Of a DNA stretch of 64,000 bases, positions 45,386 to 57,423 are shown one piece after another. Every line of letters begins with the position of its first letter. Position 1 is the first letter of the stretch. A program made the translations under genes and the position numbers. The notes under the pieces were generated by a model, which was not told the DNA's origin, made no database searches, and worked only from the letters and a program-made list of their open reading frames with translations. Source of the stretch: Fistulifera solaris. Lineage: Eukaryota; Bacillariophyta; Bacillariophyceae; Naviculales; Stauroneidaceae. The DNA lies in NCBI GenBank assembly GCA_030295235.1, contig AP026129.1, positions 1,302,001 through 1,366,000 on the forward strand. The letters run 5' to 3'.

Positions 45386-47034
45386 TCATACGTCTCCCGC
45401 CCGCGTGGCCTCAGGTCCCGCCGTTGCTTCCCCCTTTGCATCCTGCATTGGTTCCGAGGTAGACTCATCCTGTGTATCCTTGACCTCAACAGATGACACG
45501 TTTCCACCCTGAGTCGCTGAACCCGTAATCATTTGAAGAAGGTTACGCTTGTTGCTCCACAGCAGAGACTTGTGAACTTCGCACCTGTCGCCGCCGACGT
45601 CCACTTGGCCACGGCCCTCCATGTGCTTATTCACCGCCTTCTCCACTGCTGCTGCAAGTGCCTTGGTCCGCTTGTCCTTTTTCTTCTGCTTCTTAGCTGG
45701 GTTCTTGAACTCATCTGGGTTCTTGGCCCGATATTCCCGCAGCTCGTTCCTTTGCTCCGACGGTCAGTTTTGCATATTCCTTGTTCGTGTGGTAACGCAA
45801 GTGGACTCCACTTGACCCAATGCCTTGTTTTGCAGTCGCTCCGGACGGCTCAGCATGTACATCAGAGATCGACGCGTTATTTCTCTTGTTGGTACCTGCC
45901 ACATTCTGGCGTTTTGCAACAGGGTCCTTTGGGAGCAAATAAGCGACGGCCTCTTCGAAGTTGTGCCTCTTGCCTCCAGGTCCGTCATCATTCTCGATGT
46001 GTGCTATTGCGGCCTGCAATCCTGCATCATCACAAATGATCTTGCACAAAAGGTCGGTCACTCGGCGATAGCCATCAGGAAGCTGATGAGGTACGTGCTC
46101 GGCAGCAGCAGTCATCTGGATATAGGCCGTGCGGTGCTGCTGGACAAAACTCTCCAACGTAAAGTTTGAATTTCCTTTCCATTCTCTACGGGCAATGATG
46201 TCCTTGTGCTTCGCAATAATGGCGTCCCATTTATCCTTTCCAGCATACTGTGCCTTCAGCGCCAAGTAAGCTCCTCTTCCGTCTAAGGTCCGCTTGAACG
46301 GGCAATCGAGTCTTGGTACACCGTATTCCGTGTCGCCTCTTCGATCTTGAAATACACCTCCGCATTATCTTCCTTGTAGTTTGCCCGGGAATGAGAAGAA
46401 CGATGAATCAAGTCCTCCACAATAGATCCATGCTGCTCAGTGTATGGCTGACCCTGTGCTCGGGAGGGCAGTCAATGGCAACATCAACTGAATCCCTGAT
46501 CACAGCAGCCAGTGGCACAAACTTAGTGCCAATGCATTGATAGCAATGATCCTTGAAAGACTCAATCCATTTGACAAAGGAAACACCTTTTCCCAACTTG
46601 GGCACCTCAGGTTGTTCTTTTCTTCTTTTTCGCCTTCAAGGCGTCCCAAAGCTCCTGAAAGTTCTTGATAACCGGAGTATACAGCATATCCTGCGCCGTA
46701 ATCACTCTTCCAATTGTGTCATAGAAGTGGAGCAGTTCAATGGCCGCTTCTAATCGGATCTGTGACTTGATTGGGAAGGAAAAAGGCTCTCTGGGAATTG
46801 TCGCTCCTGCTGGAGGGCCGCCTTCCAGGCCAGCATTCGGGTCAGGAATGCGTCCTGTTGGGCGTCAAGGCTCTCTGCAATGCGCTTCACATCATCCCGG
46901 CTTGAATGACAGAAGGTCATCGAATGTAGAGATGCCATCCCTCTGCAGCTGCTCATGCGTCAGCGACCGGAATCCCCATCTGTTCCTCACCGGTGAAGAA
47001 CGCCCGTGTACTGTTGTTGTGTAACCACCATGGT
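45386..47034 (-). pseudogene. gag: Retrotransposon gag-like region, frameshifted
   Basis: It starts near the ATG at 47034 (MVVTQQQYTGVL). Pieces in three frames include LTHEQLQRDGISTFDDLLSF, MLAWKAALQQERQFPESLF, the main block 46265-45711 (WDAIIAKHKDIIARREWKGNSNFTLESFVQQHRTAYIQM ... GYRRVTDLLCKII) and a Lys-rich end (KKQKKKDKRTKALAAAVEKAV). No CCHC zinc knuckle is visible. The order and position match copia gag proteins of diatoms. Confidence 0.7.
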
Positions 47035-47070
47035 CACTTGCTGTTAAAGCTAAACTGGGTCTGAATAAAC

Positions 47071-47254
47071 TGATAAAACGTGAGAGAATCGATTGAATTG
47101 CAAACAAACAAAATTATAGAAATTATCACATGTTATATCGTTGGTATCGCGAGAGGCTTTTCACTCCTTGAAACCTTCTCTTCCACCATTCATGCCGGCA
47201 CTCGTTAACCCCAATCCTAGGGATAAACCGTGACCAACACACCACACTTTAACA
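47071..47254 (-). repeat. 5' LTR of the copia element
   Basis: 184 bases. It is the LTR from which minus-strand transcription should begin. Followed on the plus side by the CTCG target duplication. Confidence 0.93.
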
Positions 47255-47401
47255 CTCGCACTGCGCGTACTCGAGCATCACCGCATACTGCATCTAAAAA
47301 CATCACGACGCATTTTTTCTCATTGAAGCCCTAAAAAGTAAGAAAAGGAGCATTGTAGACAGACGTTTTTTTCGTTGATTTCACATTTTCGTAGAAAGAG
47401 C

Positions 47402-50400
47402 ATGCCGAAAAAGGGAAAGACGCCCGCAAATAATGGTAAAACAACTCCGAAATGTACTTGCCAAGACCCTTACAAATGTGAATGCGGCCATCGACCAGAA
47501 CGACCCAGCAAAGGCCACAAATGGGATCCGGAAACGCAAACCTGGGGCGGTAAAGGACACAAACAAAAAGGTGCTTCGGGACAAACGGCATCCATCGCGC
47601 AAAAGCGACCACGACGGCCGTCGGGCAAACGTCCGTGGCGCAATGGCAACGCATGCCTTCTCAACTCCTACAAGAATACTGCAAAAAGAACAAGCGACCG
47701 TTACCGAAATTGGAAAACAAGAGCAAGAATGCGAATGCAAAATGTCTGTATAAAGTAATTCTGGCCGACGGCAAGAACACACAAAAGGATTTGTTTTTCC
47801 AGCCGATGCACGCTGTTGGAAATGAAGAACAGGCACGAGAAGAAGCTTGTTTGTTGGCCTTGTTGTCGTTGACACCCAATTTGCCGCATGAACGAACGTT
47901 ACCGGAACCCTATCGGACAACTTGGTTACACGCGATTGCGTCCGTCAAGGAGAGACCGTCGTTGACGACAACACCGACACCCGAACAGTCAACAACGACG
48001 CAGAAAGCACAGGCTTCGAAAGAACTCAAATTGGCTACGACGTTTACCAGTAAAGCGGAACAGAAACGACTCTTGGAAGAAAAACGAAAGCTCAAGAATC
48101 AACGCATGCAACGACACGAAGCGATCCGTAGAGCCAATAAGGATCATGTGGTGAGCATGAGTGCGGCGATGCGGCGACAAATTGAGCGATTGTTGCGGGG
48201 AGAACACGTTGATTGGGATGAAATGAGTTCGGAGGAGGAGGAACAAGAAGATCCGGCCCAAGACGATTTGGCATACTATGTCCAAGATCGCTTGCATCGA
48301 GAGGGATTCACTCGTAAACAGGCGCGAGCGGCGTTCCGACAAGTGGAACAAGGTCGTGTAAGAGACAATCATGACAGCAATAACGAAGATGAGTGGGATG
48401 TGGCGTTTGAAGAATGTTTGCAGTGGTTACTGGTAAATGTCGATGAAGATCAGTTACCGGAGGGAATTGATCCCGACAAAGGCAATGTCACACTTGATAA
48501 TAATGTAGCTCCCACAAACGCCGCTTCGGCAGAATTGGGGGCACAATGGGGTCTTTCGAATGCCGAAGTGAAACTAGTACAAGCCAGAGTCGATGACAAT
48601 CTCAATTTTGAAAGTGTCTTGTGGTCTATGCTCGTTGAAAAGGCGGGAGTGATACTTCCGGAGACTAACTTGGCTAACATTTCACCCGAACAGAGAGAGA
48701 TCAATAAATCTTTGTTTCAAGAAGAAGTTGAGGCGCTAGAGGCTATTTACTCGGCTGATTTTAAACTGCAAATGCAGTCTTCAGGGCTACATACCATCGA
48801 AATCGTCTCTTGTCACGGCGAGATGGTGTTACGTGTGCTTATTCGAGAAGGCGTGTATCCCTTGTTCCCGCCAGAGAAGGTTTGGCTCACGGGGAGTTGG
48901 GGGTCAAGGTTAGTAGGTTCTGCATATCACATGGAATTGGTGAAATTTTTGGCAGATTTGCCCCTGAGCGATCCGATGATTTTTGAGTTGCATGGGCATG
49001 CTCAAATAATGTTTGAGACATTGGATGATCTTCCGAGCCAACAACTTATTGATGTTTCCTCTTTGAACTCAAATAAGAGAAGGCCGAATAATTTGCAACG
49101 GTTTGAAGAGATAAAGTTCGATAAAGTGGATGCATTCCACATGGACACCACCAAACATACTCGGCCACGTGAAGGAAAGCCATTCTGGTCCCAATCGCCT
49201 TCTCAAACACCGGAAGCAACACCGTTCCCCAAAATCAGCACAGCCATAGAAATGGCGCGGAAATCACTTCCTGCAGCCAAAGCTAGAGATGACTTCCTCC
49301 AACTCCTTCGCCAAGCTGGAGAATCTGGGAGAGTGCTTCTCTTGACTGGGGAAACAGGTTGTGGCAAGACAACGCAAATTCCTCAGGTACGTAATATTGC
49401 TACCACCATCAAAGAGTCACTCGTTAGCAGCTCAAACGTTCCTTCCGATTTTGTTTCACCCCTAGTTTATTTTGGAGGAGTATCCAAAGGATTCGAAAAT
49501 CGTCGTTGCTCAGCCCAGACGCCTAGCTGCCACAGGTGTTGCGAGTCGCGTCGCTGCAGAGAGAGGAGAGTCAAAACTAGGCAAAGGAAGTGTTGGCTAT
49601 GTTGTAAGAGGGGATTCAGCAATTTGCGAAAAAAGCCGCCTAGTCTTTTGTACGACGGGAGTGCTTCTTCGTCAAATGCAAAGCAACGGGGCGCTCGACT
49701 GCATCACGCATGTCGTAGTCGATGAAGTTCACGAACGTCACCTCGATACGGACGTGTTGCTGGGTCTATTGAAGCAATACTTGACCATTTACCCTCACCT
49801 GAGAGTGATTCTGATGAGCGCAACACTCGATGCTGATCGCTTTGCAAACTATTGGGTGGGTAATACACCGCGCATGCAGATACCTGGACGAACATTTCCC
49901 GTCAAAGACTACATGTTGGAAGATGTACTCTCGCTCACAGGTTATGTTCCACGTCGAAAGAATTTTGGGTTTAGAAGAGGTTTCGGACCAAAGCGATCAA
50001 CGCCTTGGGCTGACTCGGAAATGTCCGAAGACGAAGACGGAGTCCCATCGGATCTTGTCGCTGAACCGAAGGTAGATGCAACAGTTGCGCAACCAATGAG
50101 AATTGACGACATCATGAAGAGAATCGATGAAAATTACATTGATTATGATCTCCTGGCTGCTCTTGTGAGTCATCTTGTGCGAAACAAGCCTTTCGCTGAT
50201 AATGGATCAATTTTGATTTTCCTACCTGGAGCCCCCGAGATCAACAAAGCAATTGAAGCAATACAACATGCAGCTTCAGACCTTCCAATTCGACTTTTTC
50301 CTTTGCACGGAGGTTTGCAGCCACAGGAACAAAATAAAGTTTTCCTTGCAGTGGAGAAAGGTTTTACGAAAATTATTGCATCTACAAATGTGGCCGAAAC

Positions 50401-51864
50401 ATCGATTACTATTCCTGATTGCACAATTGTTATTGATAGCGCCAAAGAAAAACAATCTTCTTACGATCCAGCGAATAGGATGCCCCTTTGCTCGAACAAT
50501 TTGCTTCCAAAGCGAGCTTAAACCAGAGAAGGGGACGTGCTGGAAGAGTCAGAGAGGGGACATGCTTTAAGCTTATATCGAATACTACGTATCACAAGCT
50601 GCATGAGCACAGTGAGCCAGAGATACGTCGAAGCGCTTTAGAACAGACTCTACTTTCTCTGCTCTACTTAGGAGTTGAAAGCGGCACGGGTGATTTCTTT
50701 CGCTCCCTTATCGATCCTCCTACTGTTGAATCAATTCTCGCAGCCGAGTCCACTCTTATCCAATTGAGCGCTGTTGAGCGGGTGAACACAAACCTCCATC
50801 TGACGCCGCTTGGTCTTCATTTAGCTGGAATCCCCGCGCCTCCAATGATCGGAAAAAGTAAGTTGCTTTGCTATGCTTGTGAAAGCGAAACTTGTGTCTC
50901 ATTCCGTTACGGCGGTTATTAGTGTTGATAATGGGCTGTATATTGGGGTGTCGAGACGCTTCGTTGGCAATGGCAGCCGGTATGAGTCTTGGGCGCTCGC
51001 CTTTCATCCGTATTGATAGCAATCCAAAAACGAAGGAACCATCTAGCACGTTTAACTTGATTGCATTGAAAAATCGAACGGATCTCATCGAATCTGTTGG
51101 CGACAGTGACCACGCTGTCCTTGCAGCTGTCTATTCTCAATGGAAAGTGCCAGAGAATGACAGCTCTCGACGTCGCAGTGTTTGCGATGCGCTGGGCCTA
51201 TCTTTTTCTGTAATGCGAGATATGGATCAATTAGTCAAACAACTCGATTCTGCACTTGTCAGTTTAGGATTCCCCCCGTCTGCAGACTCGAACCAAAATG
51301 GCAAGTTATGGCGAGTCGTTCGCGCCTGCGCTGTGGCAGCGCTAGCACCAAGTCAGCTTGTGAAAGTTGTCAGACCAGCAGCAAAGTTTGAAAAGACAAC
51401 AGAAGGAGCCAAAGAGATCGAAGCACATGCTCGTGAGCTCAAGTTCTTTATCCGAGCTGTTCGCAATTTGGAGCAAAAGGACAATTCATTGTCGGAAGAA
51501 AGAGTATTCATTCACCCTTCGTCGGCGAATTTTTCGGCAGGTGATTATAGCTGTCCATGGCTCGTATTTCATTCAATGGTTAGAACATCAAAACCTTTTT
51601 TTGCGTGATGTTACTGAATGTAACTCGTATTCTTTGCTACTTTTCGGGGGCCCTTTGGAAGTAAAAGCATCCAAAAGTGTGGTATCTATCGACGGATGGG
51701 TGCAGCTTTCAGCAAATGCACGAATTGGGGCCTTAATGGGTGGTCTTCGTCGCAAAGTGGATGAGTTACTTAGCCAAAAAGTCCGGGACCCTTCGTTGGA
51801 AATCGCTAGTACAGAAGAAATGCGACTCATTATCAAGCTGATTACCCGTGACGGTCAAAACTAA
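47402..51864 (+). CDS. DHX57-like DEAH-box RNA helicase with UBA and RWD domains
   Basis: An ATP-driven RNA helicase of about 1,440 residues. The N-terminus is MPKKGKTPANNGKTTPKCTC with a Cys pair motif (CTCQDPYKCECGHRPERPSKGHKW). The next block is MPSQLLQEYCKKNKRPLP and EEACLLALLSLTPNLPHERTLPEPYRTTW. A UBA-like segment lies near EWDVAFEECLQWLLVNV (48390-48440) and an RWD domain begins EEVEALEAIYSADF (48725-48765). The core has GETGCGKTTQIPQ (motif I, 49350-49386), an intron 49387-49465, then VVAQPRRLAA, VVVDEVHERHLDTD (motif II), VILMSATLD, STNVAETSITI and NQRRGRAGRVREGTCF (motif VI). A second intron is 50858-50922. The C-terminal OB-fold ends with RDVTECNSYSLLLFGG. Frameshifts near 47620, 50485 and 51590 interrupt the reading. 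The 5' LTR of the retrotransposon ends 147 bases before the start codon. Confidence 0.92.
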
Positions 51865-52940
51865 GGTGTTGAACTAATGATCACTCGAAGGTGTCTAAGA
51901 ATTTAGTTGCAGCTATAAAAGGTTGCTTGAGAATCCCGCGCCGATGCCATGTGAACACGCAGCCTATTGCAAAGTCGAAACTCGTCATGCCGAAGTGCAG
52001 TGGCTCGTCGGAAACAAGAGCAGAGATCAAGTCACTTCACCGCTTGATTGAAATACAGCTACTGACCAAAAGACCATCAAGATGGCGTGGTCGAAAGCGA
52101 GGGAAATTTACGACAAAAAGTCTCTTTCAATGCAGTTGTAGTGTCCCGCCACTGGCATCTCCCGCGACAAAGAGCTTTCCATTGGACTTCCAAACATAAA
52201 GGCCTTTCTTGATTTGAAGAAATCTGTGAAGAGAAGCCAGTGAAGCGAAGCATGATTTTTGCTATGGGAAAGGTAGTGGCGCCTGTGAAAGCCGAAAGTA
52301 TTTAATCGTTCGATCGAGCTCAGTGGCTCAATTTCGTTTGAGTGTCGTCGCCAAGCAAACTTTTGGCTGTGGCAAATCTTTAGCGGGGATAGACAAACCA
52401 AAGTATTAACGATGCTTAAGCATGGATTTCTATTTTCGTCTCCCTTTTAATCATCATCGTTTCTCGTCACATTGTCGGGCCTCGTTTCCGTATTGCAAGC
52501 GGATGTGAATTAATGGTAAGAATCTCCTACTGATTTATCGATTTCGGGATTTCGGTGTTATTGAGATTGGTGGAATGACTATGATAGTTTTTGTATGGAC
52601 TCTACAATACAACAGCATCAATTCGGCTCATTTATGACTCTCACAAATTTGGCGAAAAGAGGTCTTTGAGCTTCTGGATTATCGCACAACCAATAGAAAC
52701 TACACAAAGAAGTAGTGTCGTCCTGTCCGACGACACCCTCCAGAGGCCCAAATATTGAAAGAAAAAAGACCGAAGGCTACTTTCTACTCGGACAAAGAGT
52801 AAAAAAGCTTCAATCCACCCAACTTTTCCTTCGACTTCTGGCACAATTGGATCGGTGTTTGGGTCATCACTGGCAACAAGGAGATACCATACACAGCCAC
52901 AACTCCAGCAACAAAAAAGCGAGGCAAACATCCAAGTGAA
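51865..52940. other. Intergenic region
   Basis: More than 1 kb between the helicase and the CBM6 cluster. Antisense frames at 52108-52401 and 52641-53042 show no family features. Nothing else is seen. Confidence 0.5.
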
Positions 52941-54252
52941 ATGAAGTTGCAATTTCTTTTGACTGCTTCGATCGCAGTCGCCATCGCTCGTGGCGAAAAT
53001 GTGCCCTCCTCTTTGCGCAAACGAGAGCTTGTTTGGGGGCAAAGTGATGCCGGAACCTTCTATACCTTGATCGCTGCCACAGACTACTCAGCTATGCAGG
53101 GGAGTCGAGGTGCAACAATCTTCGGAAGGAATCACGAACGTCGGTTTCATCGATACCGGCGATTGGGTTTCTTACCCTGTTAACTTGCCCACAAATGGAC
53201 CTTACCAATTCCATAGTCGAATCTCCTCACCCTCTGGTGAAGGAAGCTTCGAAGTGGTAAACTTTGATACACAGCAGGTGTATGCGACCTTTAGTGGATT
53301 CCCCGCCACAGGTGATTATCAGGCATTTACAACTGTCGATCAGATGTTTGATCTTCCGGCTGGGGCATTCTCATTGCAAGTCAGAGCCACCCAAAGTGGA
53401 TTCAACATGCTTTGGTTTTCTCTCAAAGCGGTTGCTCCAGCTCCTGTAGAAGCACCTATTGAAGTGCCTGTTGAGGCTCCTGTCGAGACTCCTGTAGAAG
53501 CACCCGTCGAACCTCCTGTAGAAGCACCTGTCGAACCCCCCGTTGAGCCACCTGTTGAGCCGCCTGTCGAACCGCCTGTCGAACCACCTGTCGAATTTCC
53601 CGAAACCGTCGTCACACCTGCCCCGACTACCACTCGCACTGCATCGCCGACGGTAAAACAAACTCCTTCGCCAACTTCTACACCGACCATGAAGAAGACC
53701 GCTGCTCCGACTTCCGCACCGACCGTCAAGAAGACCGCGGCTCCGACTTCGGCACCGACCGTCAAGCAGACTGCGGCGCCAACTTCGAGCCCTACTGTGA
53801 TGCAGACTCCCGCTCCTACTTCGACCCCGACTGTGAAACAGACACCAGCTCCATCTGCTGCGCCCCTACCGCCTTACTTCTCGTTGATGGCCGCCTCTGG
53901 GTACGCAGAAATGGAAGGTCTTGCTTTGGAAAACTCCAGCGAAGGTCTCCCCAACCTAGCAAACTATGATGCTGGTGATTGGTCAAGCTACGACATCACT
54001 CTTCCTTACGCTGGAACCTACCAAATGATGTTCCGTGTCAGTAGCCCCTTTGGTGAAGGTGGGTTCGACATTACGAACTGGGATACGCAAGAAATCTACA
54101 GCAACATCGACGTCATGCCCAACACGGGTGACTGGCAGTTCTACCAAACTGTTTCAGTTCTTGTCAACCTTCCAGAAGGAGGCATGCGAATGCAACTGAA
54201 GTGTTACAATCCGGGCTTCAACTTGCTCTGGTTTGTCATCAAGTCGCCTTAA
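52941..54252 (+). CDS. Secreted protein with two CBM6 domains joined by a PVE/PT-rich linker
   Basis: ATG 52941 gives a signal peptide (MKLQFLLTASIAVAIARG). A frame change near 53097-53105 (G-run) leads into the main frame, about 436 residues in total. CBM6-like domain 1: YSAMQG ... VGFIDTGDWVSYPVNLP, GPYQFHSRISSPSGEGSFEVVN, GFNMLWFSLK (about 53070-53440). Then a linker of PVEAPVEPPVE repeats (53445-53600) and of TPTVKQTxAPTS repeats (53640-53865). CBM6-like domain 2: GYAEMEG ... YDAGDWSSYDITLPYAGTYQMMFRVSSPFGEGG ... GFNLLWFVIK (53885-54250). CBM6 modules bind beta-glucans and related polysaccharides. There is no catalytic domain, so a cell-wall or mucilage-linked binding or cross-linking role is inferred. 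It is the first of four related genes. Confidence 0.8.
53445..53865 (+). repeat. Low-complexity linker repeats (PVE and PTVKQTxAPTS)
   Basis: Two back-to-back in-frame repeat tracts: GAACCACCTGTC-type 12-base units, then about 36-base units. They code for the flexible linker between the CBM6 domains. Confidence 0.8.
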
Positions 54253-54925
54253 ATTTATATTGTGATGTCCTTTCACTGATGAAAGATTCATCGATCCTAG
54301 GACTTTGTGTGTAAAGTTTCATGAATGGCTAATCCAACTTACTTGTTCTTCGACTTCTTCAATTGCTGACCACTAGGTTGCGTCAATCATTTTCTTCATA
54401 GTGTGCAGGAATCATCTAATTGGCAGCTCTTGAACATAGAAGTCCGTGACCCATGATCTCCCAACCTCGCTTTGCTTCCAAGGTCACACACAGTTTTTCT
54501 ATAAGTAAAATTGCTGGAAACAAAAAAGTAGACTTTTTTAAGAAGGGGCTCTAGCTACTTTGTAGAGAGTTAAAGACGGTTTGCTGTTGTTCGATCGGCG
54601 GTCTTTGGTCATTTGAATATTACAAAAAAATGATGTCAAATGTATTCTGTACACAGGACACAGGAATACAGTAAATCTGGGTGAACAAGTCACCATTCAG
54701 AGTAAAGACTAAAGTCAACAGGCCCAATCTGTTATTTTTGGCCCTCAATGTTCGACTATTACTTTTAATTGTAGGAAGCCTATTCGGACTTGCCATTTTT
54801 TACATCAGTACGGAGAGGTGCGACACTAAAGTCCTTCGGCGGATGACTGACTAGGCGATGAAAACGTGAAGTGAGAGCAGTGGACACAACATCGAGCGGT
54901 CTCCTTCATTCTATTTCCTTGATAA
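54253..54925. other. Intergenic region
   Basis: Between the first two CBM6 genes. No gene is supported; presumed 3' flank and promoter. Confidence 0.45.
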
Positions 54926-57259
54926 ATGAGGTTCCTTTCTATTCACATCTTAACAGTAGCACTATCTCTTCTTTTGACGGTCGAAGCTGGAAGAGAGCTT
55001 CATCTGGGTGCCGACCATGAAAACGATCATTACTATTCGCTCGTCTCGGCCGTCAATTTCGATAATTCGTCGGGCGTCGAAACGAGAATATCGTCGGAGG
55101 CACTGAAAAGTCTTCGATACATGCATATCGGCGATTTTGCGGCTTATCAAGTCGATTTGGCCGTTGCAGCGCCTTATCTGATGCAATTACGGATTGCCTC
55201 TCCCGTAGGTGAAGGAAGCATAGAGATTGTGAATCTTCAAACACAACAAGTTTTGGCAACGGTAGAAACAATCAATGCAACAGGCGATTGGAGTCAATGG
55301 ATTACAATTGAACGCGAAATCGAGCTTCCTGCGGGTCTGTCGATATTACAGGTTCGAGCAACTCAGCCTGGTTGGGAATTGCTGTGGCTTTCGTTACTGG
55401 AAATGGACCCCTTGATTACGACGGAAGCACCAATACCCTTGATCACACCGGCTCCCATGGCACCCTTGGTTCCTTCTCCCGTAGTCGATCCGGTGCCACT
55501 CATGACCATGACACCGGTAGCAACGGCGTTACCGACATCTTCGATTCCTTCGCTAGCGCCATCGTCGGTTCCGACGGCCATGCCGACGCGACAGCCGGTC
55601 CCACTGCCCGGCCCGGCGACGGGGTTTGTCCGCGCACATGAACGACTCATTGTGGGCCCGGATGGCAATCAACTGCAATTAAAAGGAATGGTTCTGGGTG
55701 GATGGATGGTATTACAACCCTATCTTGTTTTGGCTGAAAATTATACCAACACGTCGAGTGAACTCTTTGATTTGGTCGAAAAGACAGTTGGATCAGATCA
55801 AATGATGGAATTTCGACAATCATGGTTGGATAATTTTGTGACACACGAAGATGTTCGGGAACTCAAAAGTTTGGGATTCAATATAATCAAGGCCCCCTTG
55901 CATTATGAATTGTTTACGTTACCCATTCAAGAGGAGCCTGTTCGTGGACAAGATACTTGGATCATGACAGGATTCGACTTAGTGGATCAGCTCTTGGAGT
56001 GGGCGGCGGAGGAAGAGATCTACGTGTTGCTGGATCTTCAAGCCGCTCCGGGTGGTCAGAACTTCGACAATGCTACGGATTACGACCCCCGGTTTTATTC
56101 TTTTTGGCAAGATGGGGAAAATCAGCGAAAAGCGATTGCTTTGTGGCGGGAAATTGCCATTCGTTACGCCGATAATCCTTGGGTGGCGGGCTACGACCTC
56201 TTGAATTCAGTTGGGTGGAATTTTGACGAAACAGATATTACCAAACATCAAAATGGCTGCGACGAAGAGACAAATGGACCCCTTCGTTTGTTTTATAACG
56301 GAGCGATCAATGCCATTCGCGACTTCGATACAAATCACATGATTGTACTCGCTGGAAATTGTTGGGGTACAAACCACAAGGGTCTATTTCCCATGAATGA
56401 CGACAATGTTGTATTGGGCTTCCGCATGTCTTGGACGTCGTTAAAGGAAGGAGAAAAGGCGCAAAGGGATGTGCCACCAGAAGAGACCATTTTTCAGCAA
56501 CTATTTGAAAGGGAGAAGTACAACGTGCCATTGATAATGACGCACGCAGGCGATTTTCACAACAAGTGGTACTCTGATACAACGTCCATGCTGGAAGCGA
56601 ATGATATTGGCTGGACATGGTTTACGTGGAAAAAGATGAACTCAACGGATAGTCCCTTTGAAATTTACAGCACCACTTCATACAATACTCTGCTTTCGCA
56701 CTGGGATTACAAATGCGATGACATTCATGTAGAAAGCGCTTTTCGCGCGCTCATGCAAATAGCAAACAATACACAGCTCAGCAAAACAAGGCGTAACCGA
56801 CCAGTCATTGAGGCCTTGCTGAATGAAGTTCGAAATTGCGACTCAGCATTGCAATATGAAGTGACAACAGCGGAGCCTAGGCGAATTGAAGGTGAAGACT
56901 TCTGTATGTCCTTGGGCGTGGCTACAGAGCTTGGAGCAGACGTCGACTCGGTTGGATCTAATGTTGGCTGGCTAAACAGTGGATCGACAATATCCTACAA
57001 GATTGGAGTCGCTGTTCCGGGCACCTATAACCTAAAATTTCGAATAGCCAGCCCCTCGGGCGATGGTGGTCTCACCATCCAGTCAAATGGTATACAGATT
57101 GGATCGTCAAGCGGATTCACGCGAACATATGGCTGGCAAAATTGGGCAGACGTCGACACATCAGTGATTTTGCCCGCCGGCGTACAAGTTCTGGACATTA
57201 TTTCAACAGGTCCAGGTTGGAACTTGAATTGGTTGGAGCTATCGTTCGTTTCCGCTTAG
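54926..57259 (+). CDS. Secreted CBM6-GH5-CBM6 protein with altered catalytic residues
   Basis: A complete 777-residue frame, no intron or frameshift. Signal peptide MRFLSIHILTVALSLLLTVEA. CBM6 domain 1 is about residues 36-155 and a Pro/Thr linker about 156-235. A GH5-like (exo-beta-1,3-glucanase type) barrel is about 236-640: LKGMVLGGWM, LGFNIIKAPLHYELF, EIYVLLDLQAAPGGQ, NPWVAGYDLLNSVGWNF, MIVLAGNCWGTNH, VPLIMTHAGDF, GWTWFTWKKMN. A typical CBM6 (EGEDF ... VGWLNSGSTISYKI ... AGVQVLDIISTGPGWNLNWLEL) covers about 655-775. GH5 enzymes use two glutamates, one in an NEP motif and one on strand 7. Here the first is LLNS (Ser428) and the second aligns with THAG (His540). The protein may therefore be a non-hydrolytic glucan binder rather than a glucanase. 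Confidence 0.85.
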   Translation: MRFLSIHILTVALSLLLTVEAGRELHLGADHENDHYYSLVSAVNFDNSSGVETRISSEALKSLRYMHIGDFAAYQVDLAVAAPYLMQLRIASPVGEGSIEIVNLQTQQVLATVETINATGDWSQWITIEREIELPAGLSILQVRATQPGWELLWLSLLEMDPLITTEAPIPLITPAPMAPLVPSPVVDPVPLMTMTPVATALPTSSIPSLAPSSVPTAMPTRQPVPLPGPATGFVRAHERLIVGPDGNQLQLKGMVLGGWMVLQPYLVLAENYTNTSSELFDLVEKTVGSDQMMEFRQSWLDNFVTHEDVRELKSLGFNIIKAPLHYELFTLPIQEEPVRGQDTWIMTGFDLVDQLLEWAAEEEIYVLLDLQAAPGGQNFDNATDYDPRFYSFWQDGENQRKAIALWREIAIRYADNPWVAGYDLLNSVGWNFDETDITKHQNGCDEETNGPLRLFYNGAINAIRDFDTNHMIVLAGNCWGTNHKGLFPMNDDNVVLGFRMSWTSLKEGEKAQRDVPPEETIFQQLFEREKYNVPLIMTHAGDFHNKWYSDTTSMLEANDIGWTWFTWKKMNSTDSPFEIYSTTSYNTLLSHWDYKCDDIHVESAFRALMQIANNTQLSKTRRNRPVIEALLNEVRNCDSALQYEVTTAEPRRIEGEDFCMSLGVATELGADVDSVGSNVGWLNSGSTISYKIGVAVPGTYNLKFRIASPSGDGGLTIQSNGIQIGSSSGFTRTYGWQNWADVDTSVILPAGVQVLDIISTGPGWNLNWLELSFVSA

Positions 57260-57423
57260 TTTTGAATGGTTAAGACTGTTCATTGGCTTGTATCATATTA
57301 GATTCTTCAGAATCACAGCAAGAACGGTCAGTTGACCGTGAAACCGAGTTAATCGTGACAAAAATTAGCGACAGTCAGGTAAAGCGATAGATACTAAACT
57401 TTTCATTAAAAGAGTCAAACAAT

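Larger units (their letters stand above)
40446..47254 (-). mobile_element. Ty1/copia LTR retrotransposon, CoDi-like, 6.8 kb, minus orientation
   Basis: Flanked by two direct repeats of 183 and 184 bases (40446-40628 and 47071-47254) that differ by a single inserted G. On the minus strand the LTR starts TGTTAAAG and ends TTTTATCA. CTCG lies directly outside both ends (40442-40445 and 47255-47258), a short target duplication. A purine-rich tract (TTGAGAGGAG on the minus strand, 40629-40638) adjoins the 3' LTR. Reading minus: gag, protease, GAG-pre-integrase and integrase, a WWVP-containing linker, reverse transcriptase, RNase H. Integrase before RT places it in Ty1/copia; the blocks match the CoDi elements of diatoms. 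The LTR pair implies a very recent insertion, yet about ten frame changes break the coding region. Confidence 0.93.

Noticed and set aside
53340-53765. Antisense frame with STGGSTGG repeats
   Set aside because: It is only the reverse reading of the PVE/PT linker repeats of the CBM6 protein.
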